Source of the DNA: Candidatus Omnitrophota bacterium
Lineage (GTDB): Bacteria; Hinthialibacterota; Hinthialibacteria; Hinthialibacterales; JAKPRU01
Length of the DNA stretch: 8,403 nt
Direction of reading: 5' to 3'
NCBI GenBank assembly: GCA_029557025.1
Contig: JAKPRU010001195.1
Coordinates: 1-8,403 of the forward strand
Below are positions 1 through 5,880 of the stretch, one piece after another. The position numbers and the translations under genes are program-made. Below the pieces are notes generated by a model. The model worked only from the letters and a program-made list of their open reading frames with translations. It was not told the origin of the DNA and did no database searches. Every line of letters starts with the position of its first letter. The first letter of the stretch is position 1.

Positions 1-656
1 CAGGTGAAGAACAACGCCCCCAACCCGAGACAAAAGACGTGCATTCGCAATCCGAACAGATTATCCCCAAACAGGTACATCCCCAGCGCGGCCAGCCCGA
101 AAAAGAAATTCGGGATGGCATACCATCGCCCGGGAGCAAATAAATCCACGCCTTCCCCGCGCAGAATCTCCCGCGCCCAACAGCCCATTTCGCCTTCATC
201 CCCATGGACCGTCACGGGAATTCGATCAATCGCGTATCCCCCAAGAACAGCGGCCAACAACAGCACAAGAATCATCGGCCGGCGCCGCGTCCATCGCTCC
301 TTAACACCCGGACGAAGCACAATCCGAAGCGCCGGAACCAGGCTGAGAAGCACAAACAGCGCGGCATCCAGGTGAATCCAAAACGGCTGAACCCTGCAGA
401 TCCGAAGGAGAGGCAGCAACAGACCGGTTGCCGCAATCAGCCCCCAGACCGCCCAATACGCCCGAACCGGCCATGCTAATTCCGGCGATTCCTCTTCTTC
501 GGAACAATGCGAGAAAATCTCGCGGGTCAGGAAATGCCCGGCAATGCCGCATACCAGGAACAACCCAAATCCCCAGACAAAATGTTGAGCGAGGAGCAGC
601 TGCACCCCGACATAACCGAGCGGAATCAAGCACAGAGACAATAAAAACCTTTTCAT
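1..656 (-). CDS. GT-C (ArnT/PMT-like) membrane glycosyltransferase, N-terminal part
   Basis: This reading frame starts at the ATG at 656-654 and stays open for 218 codons to the left edge, so the C-terminus lies outside the window. The protein is very hydrophobic, with likely membrane segments near residues 3-22, 26-45, 66-86, 92-112, 128-146 and 183-200. The diagnostic part is residues 151-205: an HGDEGEMG stretch (D153, E154) and WAREILRG, then an aromatic/IPNFFFGL stretch and LFGDNLFGLR. This matches the first periplasmic loop of the PMT_2/ArnT-type GT-C fold, where the acidic residues take part in catalysis and metal binding. Such enzymes move sugars from polyprenyl-phosphate donors to lipids, glycans or proteins on the outer face of the inner membrane. 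Acceptor and donor cannot be told from the sequence. Family members usually have only one membrane helix before the acidic motif; here there are about five, so there is an N-terminal extension. No clear ribosome binding site precedes the ATG, and an in-frame TTG six bases upstream is an alternative start. Confidence 0.8.
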   Translation of the reverse strand, partial: MKRFLLSLCLIPLGYVGVQLLLAQHFVWGFGLFLVCGIAGHFLTREIFSHCSEEEESPELAWPVRAYWAVWGLIAATGLLLPLLRICRVQPFWIHLDAALFVLLSLVPALRIVLRPGVKERWTRRRPMILVLLLAAVLGGYAIDRIPVTVHGDEGEMGCWAREILRGEGVDLFAPGRWYAIPNFFFGLAALGMYLFGDNLFGLRMHVFCLGLGALFFT

Positions 657-701
657 AATCAACAGCCAGACAAAAGAAAATGGAACGCAAAGGTAACCCG
701 G

Positions 702-707
702 ATTATA
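702..707 (-). promoter_or_regulatory. Possible -10 box for the glycosyltransferase gene
   Basis: The minus strand reads TATAAT at 707-702, a perfect sigma-70 -10 consensus, 45 bases before the glycosyltransferase ATG. The match is tempered by the lack of a good -35 at 17 bases: the TTGACT at 719-714 is only 6 bases away. It could work with an activator or be chance. Confidence 0.25.
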
Positions 708-950
708 GACAGGAGTCAACCGGAACAGAGGAGCTCTGCTTGACCCGGCCCAACCCTTTCTGCGGCTTCTTGTTATCACCTCCTCCCCCGGGAAGCCTCC
801 AAAATCTCTATTCTTTCCAAACTTCCTTTCATTCCGGTTGTTTTGACGCAAAAAAACGGCCAAACTCCGGTCCCGTTCTCTCTAAATCCATCTGGTCAAT
901 TTCGGAAAGTTGGTCTATCCTCAACGCTGCGCTAATTCGAAGACAGACCG

Positions 951-955
951 GGAGG
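951..955 (+). promoter_or_regulatory. Ribosome binding site of the GH51 gene
   Basis: GGAGG lies 9 bases before the ATG at 965. This supports that ATG as the start, which also places a complete signal peptide at the N-terminus. Confidence 0.75.
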
Positions 956-964
956 CGATAAACC

Positions 965-2929
965 ATGCGATCCCTGCTCATTATCATCCTTGGAGGATTT
1001 CTCGTGTTGGCCGGCATTCAAACATACGGTTATCAGGCGGAGGTTTCTGTTGACACGGGCCAGGACTTGGGAGCAATCAACCCCGACATTTACGGGCATT
1101 TTATCGAGCATCTCGGACGCTGTATCCACCAGGGGATTTGGGCGGAGATTCTTCGGAATCGCAAGTTCTGGGGCGATGACAATTCCGATTATGGTGTGCC
1201 GAGTCCCTGGCGGGCCGAGGGGGAAACGGAGGGCGTGAGTTACCTTCACGACAATACGGTTTTCTATTCGGGCGGGCAGTCACAGCGCGTTCGGATTGAG
1301 CGTGAGGACGTGCGGGCCGGTGTCCGACAGGATGGGATCGACCTTCGCGGCGGCATGAAATATCACGTGCGCCTGGTTGCTTTGCAGCGAGGAACGGAAC
1401 TGCCGGTATGCGTTGAAATCACAAAGGCGGATGAGACCCTGGCGAAAGTGGAAATCCTGCTCACCTCTCACGATTGGAAAATGTATGAAGCTACCTTGGA
1501 TATCAAAGAGCCGGTTACCGGCGCATCATTCAGAATAACAGCCATGAAGCCGTGCGAGTTTTGGATCGGGGCGGTATCGCTGATGCCGGATGATGCCGTG
1601 GAGGGGATGCGACGCGATGTAATCGAGGCGATCCGCCGCGTTCATCCGGCGAATGTCCGCTGGCCCGGCGGGAACTTTGTGTCGGGATATCACTGGAAAG
1701 ACGGAATCGGCGACCGGGACAAAAGACCCACCCGTATGGACCGGGCGTGGAATGCCATCGAACCGAATGACTTCGGCATCGATGAGTTCATGGCATTCTG
1801 CCGACTGGTTAGTACGAAACCCTATGTCGTGGTGAACACCGGCAATGGAACCGCGCAAGAGGCCGCGGAACTTGTGCAATACTGCAATGGTTCTTCCTCT
1901 ACGACTTACGGTGCACTGCGGACACAGAACGGGCATCCGGAACCGTACAACGTGAAGTTGTGGGGAATCGGCAACGAGATGTACGGCAACTGGCAAATCG
2001 GCCATGTGGATGCGGAGACTTACGCGCGACGGCATATCGAGTTCGCCAAGGCAATGTCGGCCGGAGATCCGACACTTACCCTGGTGGCGGTCGGGGAGGG
2101 AAATCCACGTTGGGATGAACCCATGTTTCGTATCGCGGGTGAACATTTCGACCTGTACTCCTATCACCATTACACGGGGGATATCGAGAATCCGAGACAG
2201 TATTCCGAGACCGAGGTCGAACAGCGCCGTTACTGGCACATTGTCGGAATGCCGGTCTGGTTGGAGAGCAAGTTTACGGAGCTGGGTAAGTTTGTTGAGC
2301 AGAACAAACCTGAGAATAAACAAATCGGGCTGGCGTTCGATGAGTGGAATGTCTGGCTGCCGGAAACAGCTCCGGGGATCGAGCAGGATTACAAACTCCG
2401 CGAGGCCATCTATGCGGCGGGTGTGTTTCATGCGCTCCATCGCCATAATGACACATTCGCGCTGGCGAACCTGGCGCAGCTGGTGAATGTGCTTGGGGCA
2501 ATCAAGACCACACAGACCGAGGTTGCCTCAACACCGCTTGCCCTGGCGTTTGAACTGTACACCACATCTTTCGGGACAAAGCGGGTGCAATGCCGGACAA
2601 GCAGCCCGTCTCACACCGGACCGGAACGGGAGGTTCCCCTGCTGGATGCTTCCGCGGCCCTGACCGAGGACGGCAGGATTCTGACCATCGCGCTCGTGAA
2701 CCGTCATCCCGAAGAATCGGCGCAGATCACGCTGAACCTGAAGGGATGGAAGGTACAATCCAAGGTCGAAAAGGCCGCAATTGTCGGGGAGAGTTACCTT
2801 GCCGCAAATGTCCCGGGCCGGCCGGAACAGGTAAAGATTCAGAAAGAAGAGATCGAACTGGATCCATCAAACCCGGTTGTGGAAATTCCGGCGCACGGAG
2901 TTGTGATTTTTCGGATCAAGGGACGATAG
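965..2929 (+). CDS. Secreted alpha-L-arabinofuranosidase, glycoside hydrolase family 51
   Basis: The 654-residue product should hydrolyse terminal non-reducing alpha-L-arabinofuranosyl residues from arabinan, arabinoxylan or arabinogalactan with retention of configuration. Residues 1-24 look like a Sec signal peptide (MRS, then a run of I/L/G/F, possible cleavage after YQA); there is no lipobox cysteine, so it is probably periplasmic or secreted. GH51 barrel motifs follow: IYGHFIEHLGRCI (42-54), RWPGGNFVSGYHW (232-244), and GIGNEMYG with the predicted acid/base E338. FDEWNVW holds the predicted nucleophile E460. The 122-residue gap between the glutamates fits the family. Residues about 75-205 are an inserted beta-rich, carbohydrate-binding-module-like segment, as in the longer GH51 enzymes. 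Residues about 480-654 form the C-terminal beta-sandwich (Alpha-L-AF_C). The gene is complete, with a good ribosome binding site, and is followed 147 bases later by an exported oxidoreductase. Family assignment is firm; the natural substrate is not known. Confidence 0.95.
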   Translation: MRSLLIIILGGFLVLAGIQTYGYQAEVSVDTGQDLGAINPDIYGHFIEHLGRCIHQGIWAEILRNRKFWGDDNSDYGVPSPWRAEGETEGVSYLHDNTVFYSGGQSQRVRIEREDVRAGVRQDGIDLRGGMKYHVRLVALQRGTELPVCVEITKADETLAKVEILLTSHDWKMYEATLDIKEPVTGASFRITAMKPCEFWIGAVSLMPDDAVEGMRRDVIEAIRRVHPANVRWPGGNFVSGYHWKDGIGDRDKRPTRMDRAWNAIEPNDFGIDEFMAFCRLVSTKPYVVVNTGNGTAQEAAELVQYCNGSSSTTYGALRTQNGHPEPYNVKLWGIGNEMYGNWQIGHVDAETYARRHIEFAKAMSAGDPTLTLVAVGEGNPRWDEPMFRIAGEHFDLYSYHHYTGDIENPRQYSETEVEQRRYWHIVGMPVWLESKFTELGKFVEQNKPENKQIGLAFDEWNVWLPETAPGIEQDYKLREAIYAAGVFHALHRHNDTFALANLAQLVNVLGAIKTTQTEVASTPLALAFELYTTSFGTKRVQCRTSSPSHTGPEREVPLLDASAALTEDGRILTIALVNRHPEESAQITLNLKGWKVQSKVEKAAIVGESYLAANVPGRPEQVKIQKEEIELDPSNPVVEIPAHGVVIFRIKGR

Positions 2930-2947
2930 GATTGCGGATTGGGGGGA

Positions 2948-2979
2948 ATATGCGGGATTGCCGTCAGTCCGGCGCATAT
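2948..2979 (+). repeat. Imperfect stem-loop between GH51 and oxidoreductase genes
   Basis: ATATGC at 2948-2953 pairs with GCATAT at 2974-2979, and GCCG at 2960-2963 pairs with CGGC at 2970-2973 around a 6-base loop (TCAGTC). A 6-base bulge (GGGATT) sits on the left arm. An alternative fold pairs ATATGCG with CGCATAT directly. No T-run follows, so it is not a classical terminator. It may stabilise or process a shared transcript, or be an operator. Three GATTG copies lie around it (from 2930, 2937 and 2956). Confidence 0.45.
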
Positions 2980-3064
2980 CGGAGTCCGAAATCGCGTGGG
3001 GTCTCGTTTACAAAATCGCGAAAAGCGGACAGGATTTCAGAAAACAATGTGTATGGAGTTTTGA

Positions 3065-3070
3065 AAGGAG
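3065..3070 (+). promoter_or_regulatory. Ribosome binding site of the oxidoreductase gene
   Basis: AAGGAG lies 6 bases before the ATG at 3077. It fixes this start, which leaves the twin-arginine motif close to the N-terminus as expected. Confidence 0.85.
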
Positions 3071-3076
3071 AACACA

Positions 3077-4240
3077 ATGGTGAACGATGGGGTTTCGCGA
3101 AGAGATTTTCTTCAGACATCCGTGGTGGGCGCATCCGCGCTGACTCTGGGTGTGACCGGAGCATCGAAAGCGCTGGGCGCCAATGACGAGGTGGTGCTCG
3201 GCTTTATCGGTGTGGGGGGGCGCGGGGGCCGACTGCTGAAAGGCCTTCTCGACATGAAAGGAGTCCGCGTGAGTGCCATCTGCGATTTGAAGCAGGAGCG
3301 GGTGGACGAGAATAAAGAGGTTGCCGCGCAGTGGAAGCCGAAAGGGTATCTCGATTTCCGTCAAATGCTCGACAAGGAAAAACTCGATGGGGTCATTGTG
3401 GCGACCGAGGTCGGCAATCACGCGAAATGTGTTGTGCCGGTGCTCGAAGCCGGGCTGAACTGTTTCAGCGAAAAGCCGATGGACTGCACGGTGGAGAAAG
3501 TCGATTCCATTGTGAAAGCCGCACGCGCATCCAAGGGAAAGTACCAAGTGGGATTTCAGCGTCGATACAACCCGATTTTCCGCGATGCGATCGCGAAGAT
3601 TCACAGCGGGGAGTTCGGCGACGTTTATTTCCTTCAGGGGCACTGGCATTGGGAATGGGAAGTCGGCGGGTCGAGCTGGGTCGCGAATGTGGATATGTCC
3701 GGCGGGGAAATTGTGGAGCAGGCCTGCCACCACATGGATGTCATGAACTGGGTGATGAAGAATCAGCATCCGCTGTACTGTGTCGCGATGGGGGCCACCA
3801 TGTCCCCGAAAGCCAAAGAGAGTCCGCACGAACACATTACCGAGGACCACTCCGCCGCCATCTTTGAATTCCCGGGCGGGGTCAAGTTCTCTTACACCCA
3901 TCTGTTCTACTGCCCGAAGCAGTTCACCGGCGAGCAACTTCGTGTCTACGGAAACAAGAACGGCGTTGACCTGCGGATGGGGAATTTCTACGACAGCAAG
4001 AATCCCGATGAGCCGCTCGATGAAAGCCAGCCGAACTGGGACGCGGGAACCATCGAAGAACTTGAATCCTTCGTGAACGATGTGTGCCGTAACGGCAAGA
4101 GGGCCGTGAGCAACGAGGACACCGGGCGCGTGTCTACCTTCATGTCTTTGATGGCGCGAAAGGCCATGTACAACCGGGAAACCAAGAAGTTTGTACCGAC
4201 TGTGGTTGCCTGGGAGGATATGGGATCGGATCTGGGGTAA
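3077..4240 (+). CDS. Tat-exported Gfo/Idh/MocA family oxidoreductase
   Basis: The 387-residue protein belongs to the Gfo/Idh/MocA family of NAD(P)-dependent sugar and cyclitol oxidoreductases. Residues 1-35 form a twin-arginine signal (SRRDFL at 7-12, a small-residue hydrophobic region, then ASKALGA), so it is probably exported folded with its cofactor, like glucose-fructose oxidoreductase. The Rossmann domain follows: FIGVGGRGG with G45-x-G47-x-x-G50, then the CDLK acidic stretch after the second strand, and SEKPM with E132-K133-P134, the family's conserved catalytic/cofactor motif. The C-terminal alpha/beta domain has EQACHHMDVMNW, with H218, H219 and D221 in the place of the usual catalytic His-Asp set. 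Length is normal for the family. It lies 147 bases after the GH51 gene in the same direction and is closed by a strong terminator, so the two may share a transcript. The sugar substrate cannot be read from the sequence; an aldose or cyclitol is likely, and some exported members instead act as redox-neutral glycosidases or transferases. Confidence 0.92.
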   Translation: MVNDGVSRRDFLQTSVVGASALTLGVTGASKALGANDEVVLGFIGVGGRGGRLLKGLLDMKGVRVSAICDLKQERVDENKEVAAQWKPKGYLDFRQMLDKEKLDGVIVATEVGNHAKCVVPVLEAGLNCFSEKPMDCTVEKVDSIVKAARASKGKYQVGFQRRYNPIFRDAIAKIHSGEFGDVYFLQGHWHWEWEVGGSSWVANVDMSGGEIVEQACHHMDVMNWVMKNQHPLYCVAMGATMSPKAKESPHEHITEDHSAAIFEFPGGVKFSYTHLFYCPKQFTGEQLRVYGNKNGVDLRMGNFYDSKNPDEPLDESQPNWDAGTIEELESFVNDVCRNGKRAVSNEDTGRVSTFMSLMARKAMYNRETKKFVPTVVAWEDMGSDLG

Positions 4241-4267
4241 GACAAAGTAAAGTAAAGTTGAAAGAGA

Positions 4268-4309
4268 GCGGGCCATGGCCAAGTGAACAGGCATGGCCCG
4301 CGTTGTTTT
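4268..4309 (+). terminator. Rho-independent terminator after the oxidoreductase gene
   Basis: GCGGGCCATG at 4268-4277 pairs perfectly with CATGGCCCGC at 4292-4301, a 10-bp GC-rich stem with a 14-base loop, followed by GTTGTTTT (4302-4309). It lies 27 bases after the oxidoreductase stop codon. The A-rich left flank (4244-4266) would become T/C-rich on the other strand, so it may also stop the convergent gene. Confidence 0.85.
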
Positions 4310-4351
4310 GAATTGGTCGGAAGTTCCGCTTAAGAATATTGGATTCAGAGG

Positions 4352-4398
4352 GGGATGCCAGGCACAGAGGCCTATCCTGCCAGTAGGCTAGGCATCCC
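4352..4398. repeat. Long inverted repeat (REP-like or terminator) between convergent genes
   Basis: GGGATGCC at 4352-4359 is the exact reverse complement of GGCATCCC at 4391-4398. Inside, GCCTA (4370-4374) pairs with TAGGC (4384-4388) around a 9-base loop, with a lopsided internal loop between the two stems. It lies 10 bases past the end of the minus-strand PduS-like gene. No strong T-run follows on the minus strand, so it could be a weak terminator, an mRNA-stabilising structure or one copy of a dispersed palindromic element. Confidence 0.6.
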
Positions 4399-4408
4399 TG
4401 CCGGGCAT

Positions 4409-5722
4409 TCAGCGTTCGATCCGAACGCAATGGTCCACGGATTGAACAATCCCTTCAATGCTTGCGTGGACCGGACAGCCCAGCTGACCGGCAGGGATCT
4501 CGCCGATCACATCGCCGACACGGACCCGGTCTCCCGGTTTCACTGTCGGTTGGGTTGGAGCACCGATGTGCTGCGACAGAGGGATTTCCACGCGGCACGG
4601 CTGGGGAATATCTGCAACCAGGGGACCGGTGTTATTGAACATTTTCAGGCCCAATTTTCGCATCAAGTTGGACACGGGGATTTTCCGGTCGCGGATGAGC
4701 GGATGGGGATCGCGAGGTTGTGCGGGCGGAGTCCAGCGAACATCGCTTTTTCTGACAATGTTCTTGCCACATACACAGACATTCTTCGGGTCTAACTCTT
4801 CAGGGCAGGAATACATGGTGCACAGGTTACACTCGCAGCAGAACTCCGTGCCCAGCAATTGGCCCAAGTGGTCATCTACAAATCCCAGTGTCCGCATGGC
4901 TTTGTGGGGTTCAATCGGGTGACCGAGAAGATACCTGGGGCAGAGTTCTGTGCAGAAGGAACACTGATCGCACGCCGAACGTCCGATCCTGTTGATAGTG
5001 TTTTGATCCCGAAGATAGCGGATCGCAACCGGGTGATCCCTGGGCAATACAATCAGGCCGCCGGTGGTTTTCGTAATGGGCGTACTGAGATCCTCTTGCA
5101 GTCGGCCCATCATGACACCGCCGGAGAGGACAATCGCATCCCGAACCGTCACTCCACCCGCGAGATCAATGGTCTCACGAAAGCTCATCCCGATGGGGAC
5201 CTGCACCGTCACCGGATCGGCAACTGCTCCGGCGATGGTGAGATACTTTGTGGTTACCGGCTTTGCTCTCGAAAGGTTTAGAATGCTCTCCACATTCTGG
5301 ACCAGCACATTGACATCCGGCGGAAGTTGCCGCGGGCGGATGGCAGCGCCTGTCACTTCATAAACCAGGATGAACTCATCACCCGCGGGGTAAAAATCGC
5401 CCAGCTTGTGGATACGGATCGACGAGGGCAGACAAGCCGAAAGGCGCTGAATCACATCCGTGTACTTATATTTGACGGCAATAATTCCCTCTCGTGCTCC
5501 CACCGCTTCCATCACCGAGACAATTCCATTGACGATTTCCTGTGGGAATGCTTTCAGCAGTTCCTTGTCTTTGTGCAGAAGCGGCTCGCATTCGGCGGCA
5601 TTGAGGATGAATCTGTCCACCGGGCGTTTCAGTTTCTTATACATGGGGAATCCGGCTCCCCCGGCCCCCACAATACCGCAGCGGCGGGCGGTTTGGATCA
5701 ACGGCGACTTTTCCACAGTCAT
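4409..5722 (-). CDS. PduS/RnfC-like flavo-iron-sulfur oxidoreductase
   Basis: The 437-residue protein resembles PduS, the cobalamin reductase of propanediol microcompartments, and the RnfC subunit of Na+/H+-pumping ferredoxin:NAD complexes. N-terminal VGAGGAGFP (18-26) and NAAECEPLLHKDKEL (41-55) mark the FMN/NADH-binding fold shared with complex I 51-kDa subunits. Residues about 158-205 fit an SLBB domain (LTIAGAV, then LAGGV). Two cysteine motifs follow: C251-x2-C254-x2-C257-x3-C261-P and C295-x2-C298-x2-C301-x4-C306-P, expected to hold two 4Fe-4S clusters. The C-terminus (395-430, KPGDRVRVGDVIG and GCPVHASIEGIV) is the barrel-sandwich domain that sits at the N-terminus in RnfC but at the C-terminus in PduS, favouring PduS. 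It is likely cytoplasmic or membrane-associated and moves electrons from NADH. No shell-protein, diol-dehydratase or other Rnf genes are visible beside it, so its partner is unknown. The start ATG has only a weak GGAT upstream. Confidence 0.88.
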   Translation of the reverse strand: MTVEKSPLIQTARRCGIVGAGGAGFPMYKKLKRPVDRFILNAAECEPLLHKDKELLKAFPQEIVNGIVSVMEAVGAREGIIAVKYKYTDVIQRLSACLPSSIRIHKLGDFYPAGDEFILVYEVTGAAIRPRQLPPDVNVLVQNVESILNLSRAKPVTTKYLTIAGAVADPVTVQVPIGMSFRETIDLAGGVTVRDAIVLSGGVMMGRLQEDLSTPITKTTGGLIVLPRDHPVAIRYLRDQNTINRIGRSACDQCSFCTELCPRYLLGHPIEPHKAMRTLGFVDDHLGQLLGTEFCCECNLCTMYSCPEELDPKNVCVCGKNIVRKSDVRWTPPAQPRDPHPLIRDRKIPVSNLMRKLGLKMFNNTGPLVADIPQPCRVEIPLSQHIGAPTQPTVKPGDRVRVGDVIGEIPAGQLGCPVHASIEGIVQSVDHCVRIER

Positions 5723-5880
5723 TTTGTCGGCATCCGATTCTGCGAATTGGATAGTTTTGCGCCACCGTCCGCTGTCGTCAATGGCAGAAGGATGCTGCCT
5801 ATACTGGACAGTCGTACCGCTTTGCCTGACACTGAGAGGCGTGTCGGTTCCGCAGAACCACGGGAAAGGATTCGATTCCG
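5723..5880. promoter_or_regulatory. Divergent promoter region, PduS-like gene and restriction-modification gene
   Basis: The 158 bases between two divergent starts must hold both promoters. On the minus strand TTGACG (5781-5776) is followed after 17 bases by AAAACT (5758-5753), 30 bases before the PduS-like ATG: a good -35 with a poor -10. On the plus strand TATACT (5800-5805) could be a -10 for the restriction-modification gene, without a good -35. AAAGGA at 5865-5870, 10 bases before the ATG at 5881, is that gene's ribosome binding site. Confidence 0.35.

Larger units (their letters stand above)
657..964. other. Divergent intergenic region between glycosyltransferase and GH51 genes
   Basis: These 308 bases separate two divergently read genes and should hold both promoters. 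I find no supported coding sequence or RNA gene. Visible elements are a perfect TATAAT on the minus strand (707-702), a short palindrome CAGAG-GAG-CTCTG (726-738), a pyrimidine-rich stretch around 768-832, and the GH51 ribosome binding site at 951-955. No -35/-10 pair with normal spacing is convincing for the plus-strand gene. The TTGACG at 843-848 and TTGACC at 740-745 lack a -10 at 16-18 bases. Confidence 0.6.

Noticed and set aside
301..690. Open frame of 129 codons on the minus strand, overlapping the glycosyltransferase start
   Set aside because: It is out of frame with the GT-C gene whose translation has matching motifs and membrane segments; this frame is Gly/Ser/Ala-rich without features.
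702..719. TTGACT plus TATAAT on the minus strand as a full sigma-70 promoter
   Set aside because: The two boxes are only 6 bases apart, far from the 16-18 needed; only the -10 was kept, at low confidence.
726..738. Palindrome CAGAG-GAG-CTCTG as an operator
   Set aside because: Five-base arms are common by chance and nothing links it to a known regulator or promoter.
1526..2446. Open frame of 306 codons on the minus strand opposite GH51
   Set aside because: Antisense to the catalytic core of a full-length GH51 gene, with low-complexity basic composition and no family motif.
4244..4258. Three tandem AAAGT units right after the oxidoreductase stop
   Set aside because: Too short to call a meaningful repeat; most likely part of the A-rich flank of the terminator.
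3008..4294. Long open frame of 428 codons on the minus strand opposite the oxidoreductase
   Set aside because: It lies antisense to a gene with clear family motifs, Tat signal and ribosome binding site; its translation is rich in H, R and P with no recognisable domain, as expected of a GC-rich shadow frame.
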